Notes under the pieces: model-generated | What the model saw: only the letters and a program-made list of their open reading frames with translations | The model's database searches: none | Told to the model about the DNA's origin: nothing | Position numbers and translations under genes: made by a program | Shown: positions 15,080-21,890 of the stretch, one piece after another | Layout of the letters: every line of letters starts with the position of its first letter | Numbering within the stretch: the stretch's first letter is position 1 | Source of the DNA: JAHJFW01 sp038065635 | GTDB lineage: Bacteria > Patescibacteriota > Patescibacteriia > 2-12-FULL-60-25 | Reading direction: 5' to 3' | Length of the DNA stretch: 27,966 bases | NCBI GenBank assembly: GCA_038065635.1 | Contig: JBBTQP010000020.1 | Location: 1 to 27,966 of the forward strand

Positions 15080-15685
15080 ATGCTTTTGAAACGACGACTT
15101 CGCGGACAAACGTTGATTGAGCTTCTAATTGCCAGCGCCGTAATCGCCGGAGGTTTGTTTTCTGCTGTAGCGCTTATTTTTTCTAACCTACGACTTTCGG
15201 ATCGCGATTCAGATTCCGTTGTCGCGATAAATCTCGCGCGCGAGGGGATTGAGCAGGCGAGAGAATTGCGAGATTCCAATTGGCTGGCCGGAAATCCGTT
15301 CGACGCAGGAATGTTTACGGCCGGCGGCGATTATTCCGCTATTCCGAATTGGGACGGTAAAGCGGCTTCGGATCAGGTCTCGTTCGATTTTACGGCGGAT
15401 GATTTTTCGGACGAGTCCGTGCAGGTAAAGTCATCGATAGAAGCGGAAAATCAAGGATTTTTGACTCAAAACACGGGAGTCGCAGCGAACCCGACGCCAT
15501 GGAAACGCCTAATCACGTTTCATCCAATCTGCGACGCGCCGGGAGGACTCACGTATAAAAACGACGGCGAGACTTGCGCTGGAGATCCTACGGTTGGAGT
15601 GAGGGTGGAATCGCGCGTGCGTTGGCAGCGCAAGGGACAATCTTTTGAACGAGTACTTTATGACGATCTTTTCGATTGGCGGTAA
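15080..15685 (+). CDS. Minor pilin-like protein (PilV/GspI type)
   Basis: A 201-residue protein with leader MLLKRRLRG, cleavage before Q10 and glutamate at mature position 5 (QTLIELLIASAVIAGG). The phrase INLAREGIEQARELRDSNW is typical of PilV-like minor pilins of this group. It starts 5 bp after the previous stop and overlaps the next gene by 26 bp if that gene starts at 15660. Its leader is short and carries no repeat. Confidence 0.85.
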   Translation: MLLKRRLRGQTLIELLIASAVIAGGLFSAVALIFSNLRLSDRDSDSVVAINLAREGIEQARELRDSNWLAGNPFDAGMFTAGGDYSAIPNWDGKAASDQVSFDFTADDFSDESVQVKSSIEAENQGFLTQNTGVAANPTPWKRLITFHPICDAPGGLTYKNDGETCAGDPTVGVRVESRVRWQRKGQSFERVLYDDLFDWR

Positions 15686-16331
15686 AAATAAATCATACGG
15701 GTGCAGACCCCCTCTAACTCCCCCTTCGCAAGGTGGAGGACACGGAGGGGTTAGGGGATGTGTCCCTGGCTTCTCTCTTATGGAGATGCTCATTGTCGTA
15801 GCTATTTTTTCGGTTACGGTTTTGGTGTTGGCGCAGACGTTCGCTTCTTTCAACCAACTTCATCGCAGGATTTCAAACGCAACCGTTTTGAATCAGGATA
15901 TGCGATTTATTACCGAGTCACTGGCAAGAGCTGTTCGACAATATCCGTTGGTGTTTGTAGGAGGAGGGTTACCGTCCAAACAAAATGAGATTCGATTGAA
16001 TCAACCAAACGGCAACATTTACGTTGTAATGCCTTCAGCAGAAGGAGATCCGATATGCGAAGATCTTCTATCTATCTCGTGTCTCTTATTGTCAAAAGAC
16101 GGTGGCGTCACATGGACTCCAATGACAGGAAAGCGCGTCGATGTCGAGCGTTTCGACGTGTACGCGCGACCGCCGGATTCTCCGTTTGAATTAGTCGGCG
16201 GCGCGTATCCAAATGACATCCAACCATTCGTAACTTTTTCAATAAAATTACGATACGCGGCCGATAATCCTAAAGATGACACCACGCTCGAAGTTCAGTC
16301 GACCGTTTCATCGCGTATGTATCAACGCTGA
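15660..16331 (+). CDS. Minor pilin-like protein (PilW/GspJ type), leader extended by a repeat
   Basis: From ATG 15660 the protein has 223 residues; an in-frame TTG at 15645 would add five. The pilin helix starts after G37: FSLMEMLIVVAIFSVTVLV with glutamate at mature position 5. The 37-residue leader contains PPLTPPSQGGGHGGVRG, the translation of a CCCCCTCTAACTC-type palindromic repeat (15708-15757). No ATG, GTG or TTG in this frame lies between the repeat and the cleavage site, so the repeat must be translated if the protein is made with its leader. The last part has few cysteines. Confidence 0.82.
   Translation: MTIFSIGGKNKSYGCRPPLTPPSQGGGHGGVRGCVPGFSLMEMLIVVAIFSVTVLVLAQTFASFNQLHRRISNATVLNQDMRFITESLARAVRQYPLVFVGGGLPSKQNEIRLNQPNGNIYVVMPSAEGDPICEDLLSISCLLLSKDGGVTWTPMTGKRVDVERFDVYARPPDSPFELVGGAYPNDIQPFVTFSIKLRYAADNPKDDTTLEVQSTVSSRMYQR
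15708..15757. repeat. CCCCCTCTAACTC...GTTAGGGG palindromic repeat
   Basis: The outer arms CCCCTCTAAC and GTTAGGGG and the inner arms CTCCCCCTT and AAGGTGGAG with loop CGC form an imperfect hairpin of about 50 bp. The unit is translated in frame in the leader of the PilW-like protein. No other copy is seen in the window. Confidence 0.8.
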
Positions 16332-16332
16332 T

Positions 16333-17157
16333 ATGAAGTTATTATCGTCATTGCGAGGAGCGAGCACACAACGCGGCAATCAAATGCTAATGTCATTGCG
16401 AGGAGTTAGCAGACGACGCGGCAATCTGTTACAAGGAAATATTCTACCGCTGGCTTTGATAATTACGTTTACGATCGTGCTCGCCGGCGTCGGGATAGGA
16501 ACGGTTGTTCTTGAAGGTTCAGGCCGCGCGCGTGAAATTGACGACAGCGTTGCCGCGTACTACATGGCGGATTCCGGAATCGAGCGCGAGTTGTTTGAGT
16601 TGCGAAAACATGAAGCGACGTTGCCAGACGTTACTGCTCTCTCAAGCCAATACCCGACCGCCGGAACGTGGAGTTCGACGGCCGCGATTGAGAGAACTGA
16701 TCAAAAAACGTTTGATACAATTCCGCAGGGAGATTTTCACGTTATAGATTTGTTTGATCCAAATAATCTCGGATCCGCCGGAGGAGTAGATCAGTTGCAG
16801 ATCAACTGGGCAGGCGCAGGACTTCTTGAAATCGGATATGCGCAATGGTTGTCCGGATCGATCGTGACATGGCCAAGCGAAGATTCGTACGTTCTAGAGA
16901 CCGGTGAAGGTCCTTCATATACGGTAGCCGGACTCGACGCTAATAAAGCGTATCGCTTTCGCATAAAGGCGATGAACGGTGACGCGACAAACGTAGCAGT
17001 GACCGCGTTTCATAACGGTTCGCAGGTTCCGTTTCCGGGCGACGTAACGTTGTCAGCCGAAGGAACGTACGGAAAAGCGACGCAAAAGACCGCAGTCACG
17101 CTACCAAAACTGGACTCGCTTTTGGATATTTACGGTTTCGTGCTTCTCTCGGAGTGA
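16333..17157 (+). CDS. PilX-like pilus protein, leader extended by two tandem repeats
   Basis: From ATG 16333 (1 bp after the previous stop) the protein has 274 residues. A hydrophobic helix NILPLALIITFTIVLAGVGIG follows a probable cleavage after G35, and a PilX-type phrase VAAYYMADSGIERELFELRKHEA follows. The 35-residue leader includes SLRGASTQRGNQ and SLRGVSRRRGNL, translations of two tandem GTCATTGCG-type repeats (16347-16426). Internal ATGs at 16384 and 16390 fall between the two units. The usual glutamate at mature position 5 is absent, as in many PilX-like proteins. The C-terminal half looks like a beta-sandwich domain (ETGEGPSYTVAGLDANKAYRF). Confidence 0.75.
   Translation: MKLLSSLRGASTQRGNQMLMSLRGVSRRRGNLLQGNILPLALIITFTIVLAGVGIGTVVLEGSGRAREIDDSVAAYYMADSGIERELFELRKHEATLPDVTALSSQYPTAGTWSSTAAIERTDQKTFDTIPQGDFHVIDLFDPNNLGSAGGVDQLQINWAGAGLLEIGYAQWLSGSIVTWPSEDSYVLETGEGPSYTVAGLDANKAYRFRIKAMNGDATNVAVTAFHNGSQVPFPGDVTLSAEGTYGKATQKTAVTLPKLDSLLDIYGFVLLSE
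16347..16381. repeat. GTCATTGCG...GCAATC repeat, copy 2
   Basis: GTCATTGCGAGGAGCGAGC to CGCGGCAATC, 35 bp, translated as SLRGASTQRGN in the leader of the PilX-like protein. It is preceded by ATGAAGTTATTATC. Confidence 0.85.
16392..16426. repeat. GTCATTGCG...GCAATC repeat, copy 3
   Basis: A second 35-bp unit, 10 bp after copy 2 and in the same direction, is almost identical to the copy at 10696-10730. It is translated as SLRGVSRRRGN. Confidence 0.85.
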
Positions 17158-17199
17158 CAGATATTGAAATGTATGCATGGCGTCCCAATTTACCCACGA

Positions 17200-17223
17200 G
17201 GTACCAGGTACGTACTTGGTACC
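17200..17223. repeat. 24-bp palindrome, copy B
   Basis: Same sequence as copy A with one C to T change in the right half (GTACTTGGTACC). It ends 4 bp before the stop codon of the HD-domain gene, where it could act as a hairpin at the transcript end. Confidence 0.85.
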
Positions 17224-17227
17224 TGTT

Positions 17228-17824
17228 CTACTTACCGGCGTTTGGGATTCGTAGCCACTTGTTGGTCGCGAGGTGCCAGGAGTCGGAGTCGGAGGATTGG
17301 ATGGCATCGAAGAATTTTTTGGCTGTTTCGGTGTAAAGTTTTTCGTTGCGGACCATTTCACGAAATTTTTGGAATTTTCTCGGTATCGTACTTCCGCGTT
17401 CCGCTAACTCTTTCAGCTCCAGATCGATATCGAGATTGTCTGCGTCTTTAACTAACTTGGATTCGTAGGATTCGCGTTTTTCATATTCGTTGAAAATATT
17501 CGGCATGTCTTCCAAGATCGTGTCTTTGAACATGTCTTCGGCGGCTGCCGTCTCGTTAATATTTAAAACATACGCCTTTTGAACATACGAATGATCCGAT
17601 ACGCGCGTTTCCGGAATATCGTGAAGAAGCGCTATGGTCAACAACTTTTTTTCATCAAACGGCTTTCCTTCATGCCGCGCCAGGATCAACGCCAACCAAA
17701 TTACGCGATAAGTGTGCTCCAGGTCGCTGGAACAATCCATGCCTAGATGTTGCCGCCAACCGCGCGGCACATTCCTAAGCGAACCGATCTCATATAGGAA
17801 TTCAACATCTCGTGAAATTGACAT
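17228..17824 (-). CDS. HD-domain metal-dependent phosphohydrolase
   Basis: A 198-residue protein of the HD hydrolase superfamily, closest in layout to the YfbR-like/HD_3 group of nucleotidases. The metal ligands are H37 (DLEHTYR), H68-D69 (ALLHDIPE) and D127 (VKDADNLDIDLEL). Such enzymes remove phosphate from deoxynucleotides, but the substrate here is not certain. It is the only minus-strand gene in the first 18 kb, lies alone and is framed by palindrome copies on both sides (17200-17223 and 17885-17908), which suggests movement as a unit. Start ATG 17822-17824 is supported by a promoter 9 nt upstream. Confidence 0.88.
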   Translation of the reverse strand: MSISRDVEFLYEIGSLRNVPRGWRQHLGMDCSSDLEHTYRVIWLALILARHEGKPFDEKKLLTIALLHDIPETRVSDHSYVQKAYVLNINETAAAEDMFKDTILEDMPNIFNEYEKRESYESKLVKDADNLDIDLELKELAERGSTIPRKFQKFREMVRNEKLYTETAKKFFDAIQSSDSDSWHLATNKWLRIPNAGK

Positions 17825-17833
17825 ATTACGAAG

Positions 17834-17862
17834 ATACTATCGTGCCGGTAGGCGTGGCGCAA
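17834..17862 (-). promoter_or_regulatory. Promoter of the HD-domain gene
   Basis: On the minus strand TTGCGC (17862-17857), a 17-bp spacer and TAGTAT (17839-17834) precede the ATG by 9 nt, again a nearly leaderless arrangement. Confidence 0.6.
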
Positions 17863-17884
17863 TGATGAGAGGTACTGTGGATAA

Positions 17885-17908
17885 CGTACCAGGTACGTAC
17901 CTGGTACC
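17885..17908. repeat. 24-bp palindrome, copy C
   Basis: Same as copy A except for the first base (C for G). It is directly preceded by TGTGGATAA (17876-17884), as copy A is. It lies between the divergent HD-domain gene and the antitoxin gene. Confidence 0.85.
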
Positions 17909-17929
17909 GAAATAGAGAGGATCCTAGAT

Positions 17930-17959
17930 TTGTCCGCTGTGTTTGTTTTGTGGTAAGAT
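17930..17959 (+). promoter_or_regulatory. Promoter of the toxin-antitoxin pair
   Basis: TTGTCC (17930-17935), an 18-bp spacer and an extended -10 TG-G-TAAGAT (-10 at 17954-17959) precede the antitoxin ATG at 17969 by 9 nt. Confidence 0.6.
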
Positions 17960-17968
17960 TTTTTCATT

Positions 17969-18190
17969 ATGAGCACAAAATGTCTTGAAAGTAACACGGC
18001 GACACATGCCGAACTCGCGAGCGAGGTGAAGCGTTTACGTTCTGTAGTAATCGGGCTCGTTGGTCGCGATAAAGAAGGCGCTTATCGTCCGGCTTATGTT
18101 CGCCGTCTTTTGAAGATCGCCGCTATTCCCGCAACTCACACATTTAAGGATTCGGAAACGTTTTTGCGTGAGCTTTCAGGCATCGTATGA
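17969..18190 (+). CDS. Probable antitoxin of a RelE/YafQ-type pair
   Basis: A 73-residue, largely helical protein (HAELASEVKRLRSVVIGLVG) followed by a basic stretch and KDSETFLRELSGIV. No family is recognised by motif alone. Its stop overlaps the toxin start (ATGA), it is small, and it leads a two-gene unit with a toxin, all typical of an antitoxin that binds and blocks its partner and often represses its own promoter. Confidence 0.7.
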   Translation: MSTKCLESNTATHAELASEVKRLRSVVIGLVGRDKEGAYRPAYVRRLLKIAAIPATHTFKDSETFLRELSGIV

Positions 18191-18450
18191 TGCGCTTGGT
18201 ATACGACAAATCTTTCCTCAAAGCCGCTACTTTATTGCAGGCATCGCAAAGGAGGAAGCTCGCTGTATTGTTGGAGAAATTTCGCGACGATCCGTTTAAC
18301 CCATTGTTACACACGAAGCCCCTCAGTGGTACGTTTGCAGGATTTTTTTCTTTTCGCATTGCCCGCGACTGGCGCGTAATGTTTCAATTTATCGATGCGG
18401 ATACGATACGGCTTCTGGACGTAACGCATCGCAAGGACGTGTATCGTTAG
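18187..18450 (+). CDS. RelE/YafQ-family mRNA interferase toxin
   Basis: An 87-residue protein of the RelE/ParE fold, closest to YafQ. Seen are VYDKSFLKAA at the N-terminus, the conserved LSGTFAGFFSFRIARDWRVMFQF strands and the C-terminal LLDVTHRKDVYR with the catalytic-type histidine. YafQ-like toxins cut mRNA on the ribosome. The pair appears intact, in contrast to the broken DUF433/DUF5615 pair at 3816-4250. ATG 18190 is an alternative start one codon later. Confidence 0.88.
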   Translation: MMRLVYDKSFLKAATLLQASQRRKLAVLLEKFRDDPFNPLLHTKPLSGTFAGFFSFRIARDWRVMFQFIDADTIRLLDVTHRKDVYR

Positions 18451-18471
18451 ACTGTTTTATATAAACAAAGA

Positions 18472-18543
18472 GCGCACCGTCGGGAGACATGAGCGCGGAG
18501 TTCCGTCTTGCGACGGCGCGTCTCTTTGTCTCACGCGGTGCGC
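18472..18543. ncRNA. Long rod-like hairpin between convergent genes
   Basis: Four stacked helices are seen: GCGCACCG (18472-18479) with CGGTGCGC (18536-18543); GAGACA (18484-18489) with TGTCTC (18527-18532); GAGCGCG (18491-18497) with CGCG-t-CTC (18517-18524, one bulge); CCGTC (18503-18507) with GACGG (18512-18516) and loop TTGC. This 72-nt structure lies between the toxin gene and the convergent gene ending at 18551. It could be a shared terminator, a structured RNA or a mobile hairpin. No T-run follows on the plus strand. Confidence 0.55.
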
Positions 18544-18550
18544 GAGGTTG

Positions 18551-19153
18551 TTAGTCCCAGTAGGCACTGGGGTCTTGCCAGTCCGGATATCGCTCGTCGA
18601 GCCATGCACGAGCTTGTTCGTACGCCGCGTCGTAGGAATCGTGGCGTTTTTCGGATTCGTACTTGATCGGTTCGGTCGTGTGAATGACCTTTCCAGAGTC
18701 CGTGACGTGCGCCACCGTCACGTTTTCGTTCTCGCGGTCGTAGTTGAGGCAGTAGCTGAAGCGGCAACTGACATCGAGTCGAGCGTAGCGATCGTAGAAC
18801 GCCGCTTTGTAGGTGATGCCCGCTCGTTCGCGACCCTTGTCGTCCAGGAGATTCGAGTGCATTGAGTGGTCGGTCGGCACCTTCTTCCAGCCGGCAGGGA
18901 GTTCGACGTATTGAAACAGGTCGTCGCCCTCCACCTTCGCGCCGAACCTCACTCCGGCCTTTTCCAGCCCCGCCTTGTCCTTGGCGGTCATATCTGTCGG
19001 CAGCGTCTCGCTGGCGACGAACGACCTCTGTCCTTGTGCCTCCTGTTGAAGAATGGCACCGCCTTGACCGAGGACGAACGCGTCGGCGAGTAGGCCGACA
19101 TGGCTCGCTAGGGTATCCATGCCCGTGTTGATGGGAGCACGTTTTCCACTCAT
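18551..19153 (-). CDS. Protein of unknown function
   Basis: A 200-residue soluble protein, rather acidic, with no signal peptide or membrane segment. The middle part VELPAGWKKVPTDHSMHSNLLDDKGRERAGITYKAAFYDRYARLD looks like a compact conserved domain; the rest is Gln/Ala- and Asp/Glu-rich. I do not recognise the family. It is chosen over the overlapping minus-strand frame because of its protein-like composition, a Shine-Dalgarno AGGAAG upstream and a near-consensus promoter. Codons favour C and G in third position more than the neighbours do, which suggests acquisition from elsewhere. Confidence 0.7.
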   Translation of the reverse strand: MSGKRAPINTGMDTLASHVGLLADAFVLGQGGAILQQEAQGQRSFVASETLPTDMTAKDKAGLEKAGVRFGAKVEGDDLFQYVELPAGWKKVPTDHSMHSNLLDDKGRERAGITYKAAFYDRYARLDVSCRFSYCLNYDRENENVTVAHVTDSGKVIHTTEPIKYESEKRHDSYDAAYEQARAWLDERYPDWQDPSAYWD

Positions 19154-19201
19154 TAGTTCTTCCTTTCTTGTTCACAAAAACAATCTTCAGAAACTGCTGA
19201 G

Positions 19202-19230
19202 TTTATACCATGTTTCATTACATTTGTCAA
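19202..19230 (-). promoter_or_regulatory. Near-consensus sigma-70 promoter for the unknown gene
   Basis: On the minus strand TTGACA (19230-19225), a 17-bp spacer and TATAAA (19207-19202). It leaves a leader of about 40 nt with a Shine-Dalgarno sequence before ATG 19153, unlike the leaderless pattern of most other units here. Confidence 0.8.
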
Positions 19231-19276
19231 GGGCAGTTTCCCTTGTCGGATACTCGCTTTTCCCTCATTTTTCCTG

Positions 19277-19282
19277 TAAACT
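19277..19282 (+). promoter_or_regulatory. Possible -10 element of ligA
   Basis: TAAACT with TG just upstream lies 6 nt before the ligA ATG (19289). A convincing -35 is not seen. The spacing fits the leaderless pattern of other genes in the window. Confidence 0.35.
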
Positions 19283-19288
19283 TCCCAC

Positions 19289-21274
19289 ATGAACAAATCC
19301 GACGCCGCCAAGCGTGTTGCGAAACTTCGGGCGGAAATTGACCGTTATCGTTATCAATATCACGTTTTAAACAACCTTGAGATATCGGAGGCGGCTTTGG
19401 ATGCTTTGAAGCATGAGTTGTATAAGTTGGAGCAGGAATATCCGGATCTCGTCACTTCCGACTCTCCGACACAGCGTGTTGCGGGAAAGGCCATGGAGGG
19501 ATTCAAGAAGGTTAAGCACGAAGTCCCAATGCTTTCGATTGAGGATGCTTTTTCTCGTGAAGAAGTTGACGAGTGGTTGGCGAGACAAAAGAAACTCCGA
19601 CCGCGTGCGACTTTTGATTTTTATGCGGATCCGAAAATGGACGGTCTGGCCGTATCTCTAATCTACGAAGACGGGATCTTTATTCGCGGCGCTACCCGCG
19701 GTGACGGGAGAGTGGGGGAGGATGTCACTCATAATTTGAGAACTATCGAGGCGATTCCTCTCACATTGCGAAAATTGTTTAAGGGACGTCTGGAAGTTCG
19801 CGGCGAGGTTTACATGGCAAAGACGCAACTTGAACGTCTCAACAAGGTTTTGAAGAAACGAGACGAACAAGTTCTCGCGAATCCTCGAAATGCCGCGGCA
19901 GGTTCCATCCGTCAGCTTGACCCCAAAATCGCGGCGAAGCGAGGATTGTCTTTCATGGGATACGGGTTGCTTGGCGACGAGTCGCTTAAGACTTGCGAAG
20001 AGAGGCATGACGCTTTGCGGCAATTTGGATTTCCGATAAACCCGAACGCGAAATATTGCAAAACGCTCGATGAAGTCGAAAAAGTTTTTGACTCGCTTCA
20101 GAAAAAGCGCGACTCACTCGATTATTGGATTGACGGACTCGTCGTGAACGTAAACGATGACGCGCTTTTTTCATCTCTCGGAGTTGTAGGAAAAACACCG
20201 CGCGCGATTTTGGCATGGAAGTTTCCGGCCGAGCAGGGGACTACGATCGTGCGCGACATCCGCGTTTCAATCGGACGCACCGGCGTGCTTACGCCCGTCG
20301 CCATTCTCGATCCGGTCCAACTCGTCGGAACCACGGTGACTCACGCGACGTTGCACAATCAGGATGAAATCGAGCGGCTTGGTTTGAAAATCGGTGACAC
20401 GGTTATCGTTGAAAAAGCCGGAGACGTGATCCCGAAAGTAATCAAAGTTTTATCCAAACTCCGAACTGGAAAAGAGGAATCGTTTCACATGCCGAAACAA
20501 TGTCCGATTTGCGGTTCTCCGGTCGAACGCCGCGAAGGGGAGGTCGCCACGGTATGCACGAACAAACGATGTTTCGCGCAGGAATTGCAGAAATTACTGC
20601 ATTTCGTCAGTAAGAATGCGGTGGATATTCGCGGTCTTGGAGATAAGATAATGGAGTTGCTTTTGAATCAGGGATTGGTTAGAGAGGCGGCGGATTTGTT
20701 TAAACTGAAAAAAGAGGATTTGTTCGGATTGCCGGGCTTTGCCGAGCAAGCGTCGTCCAAGCTGGTGGAGGAAATTCAATCACGACGAAACATCCAATTG
20801 GATCGTTTAATAAACTCACTCGGCATTCGTCATATCGGTGAGGAGACTGCGCGCGACTTGGCGGCGGCATTTGGAACTTTCGAGAAATTTTGTAACGCTA
20901 CAAAAGAGGAGTTGACGGCGATTGACGGAGTCGGCGAAGTTGCGGCAGATTCTATCGTTGAATTTTTTGCGGACTCTCATGAGGCGCGACGTTTGTATAA
21001 TTTGCTTGAGACGGTGACAGTGATGCACGCCGCAAAGAAAGCTGCGGGTAAATTGTCGGGAACGAGTTGGGTTTTGACCGGCGCATTAGGATCCCTTTCG
21101 CGCGAAGAAGCGAAAGCGGCAATTAGAGAGCGTGGCGGCGAAGTGTCCGAGAGCGTATCGAAAAATACAACATATCTCGTAGCTGGCGCAGATCCTGGTT
21201 CAAAGTTCGACAAGGCGAAGAAGTTGGGAGTGAGGATTATAGACGAGGAGAAGCTTCGCGACATCTTGAAATAA
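19289..21274 (+). CDS. ligA: NAD-dependent DNA ligase LigA
   Basis: A 661-residue enzyme that seals nicks in DNA using NAD+. Domains in order: Ia domain (about 1-70), adenylation domain with the nucleotidyl lysine K116 in KMDG, OB fold (about 315-395), zinc finger with C405, C408, C423 and C428, helix-hairpin-helix region (about 450-580, DIRGLGDKIMELL and GIRHIGEETARDLA) and C-terminal BRCT domain (about 590-661, LSGTSWVLTGALGSLSREEAKAAI). Length is normal. It stands as a single gene. Confidence 0.97.
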   Translation: MNKSDAAKRVAKLRAEIDRYRYQYHVLNNLEISEAALDALKHELYKLEQEYPDLVTSDSPTQRVAGKAMEGFKKVKHEVPMLSIEDAFSREEVDEWLARQKKLRPRATFDFYADPKMDGLAVSLIYEDGIFIRGATRGDGRVGEDVTHNLRTIEAIPLTLRKLFKGRLEVRGEVYMAKTQLERLNKVLKKRDEQVLANPRNAAAGSIRQLDPKIAAKRGLSFMGYGLLGDESLKTCEERHDALRQFGFPINPNAKYCKTLDEVEKVFDSLQKKRDSLDYWIDGLVVNVNDDALFSSLGVVGKTPRAILAWKFPAEQGTTIVRDIRVSIGRTGVLTPVAILDPVQLVGTTVTHATLHNQDEIERLGLKIGDTVIVEKAGDVIPKVIKVLSKLRTGKEESFHMPKQCPICGSPVERREGEVATVCTNKRCFAQELQKLLHFVSKNAVDIRGLGDKIMELLLNQGLVREAADLFKLKKEDLFGLPGFAEQASSKLVEEIQSRRNIQLDRLINSLGIRHIGEETARDLAAAFGTFEKFCNATKEELTAIDGVGEVAADSIVEFFADSHEARRLYNLLETVTVMHAAKKAAGKLSGTSWVLTGALGSLSREEAKAAIRERGGEVSESVSKNTTYLVAGADPGSKFDKAKKLGVRIIDEEKLRDILK

Positions 21275-21319
21275 AAGGAGTTTCGTGTTAAAGAATGTTT
21301 GCTCAAACCTTCAAAACAA

Positions 21320-21805
21320 GTGAGGTGGAATAGTGGACTAGTTGTTCGTGTCACGTTGGCTATCCCTCGTGGGTCTAGCCATCTTGTAGGTTACATAAAG
21401 CTGCCGGCCGAGAGTAGCTGTCCGGACTATTTCGGCTTTCGGATCTATTCGCTGAATGTCGAGGGGACGAGACTCGGATTGATTCTAGAGCACCGCAGAT
21501 ACGTATTCTTCCATGGCGAATTCGTGCAATCGCCGGATAGGTCGTCGTTGACTAACGAGCATGCGTTATTTCTCATCGCCATGCTACAAGGAGTGTTGGG
21601 TTGGTGTATAGAGTACAGATTCGGGTCCATTCAGCAGCTGGTGATGATAAGCGAGGGTTATCAGTGGCATGACGATGGAACGTCTGGGACAGGCGTAGAA
21701 CGTGTCGTTCATCATGAGACCCTCGACGTAACGCTCAATCTCTCGCCGGAGGAGCTTGATTGTTACGCAGTCGCTCGCTCTGTTCTTTTTTCGCAGCATT
21801 CCTAG
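21320..21805 (+). CDS. Protein of unknown function
   Basis: About 161 residues from GTG 21320; an in-frame TTG at 21299 is an alternative. A mixed alpha/beta protein without signal peptide, with GFRIYSLNVEGTRLGLILEHRRYVFF and a later Glu/Asp-rich end. I do not recognise a family. Just upstream a Shine-Dalgarno AAGGAG (21275-21280) serves GTG 21285, which opens a 12-codon frame ending in a GTGA overlap with 21320, so a coupled leader peptide is possible. It ends at a clear terminator. Confidence 0.55.
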   Translation: MRWNSGLVVRVTLAIPRGSSHLVGYIKLPAESSCPDYFGFRIYSLNVEGTRLGLILEHRRYVFFHGEFVQSPDRSSLTNEHALFLIAMLQGVLGWCIEYRFGSIQQLVMISEGYQWHDDGTSGTGVERVVHHETLDVTLNLSPEELDCYAVARSVLFSQHS

Positions 21806-21809
21806 GCTA

Positions 21810-21841
21810 ACCGACATGGTCTATCCAACGTCGGTTTTTTT
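21810..21841 (+). terminator. Rho-independent terminator
   Basis: ACCGAC (21810-21815) pairs with GTCGGT (21830-21835) and is followed by a run of seven T. It separates the unknown gene from gatC. Confidence 0.8.
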
Positions 21842-21875
21842 GTATCGGGTACTGTTACAAATCGGAGTTTTAAGC

Positions 21876-21881
21876 TACTAT
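21876..21881 (+). promoter_or_regulatory. Possible -10 element of gatC
   Basis: TACTAT lies 9 nt before the gatC ATG (21891). A poor -35 TGTTAC lies 17 bp upstream (21853-21858). No Shine-Dalgarno sequence is present. Confidence 0.4.
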
Positions 21882-21890
21882 TTTCACAAT

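Noticed and set aside
18531..19175. Arg-rich minus-strand frame of 214 codons
   Set aside because: It overlaps the 18551-19153 frame almost entirely; its Arg/Ser/Gly-rich composition is that of an out-of-frame shadow, whereas the other frame has a promoter, a Shine-Dalgarno site and protein-like composition.
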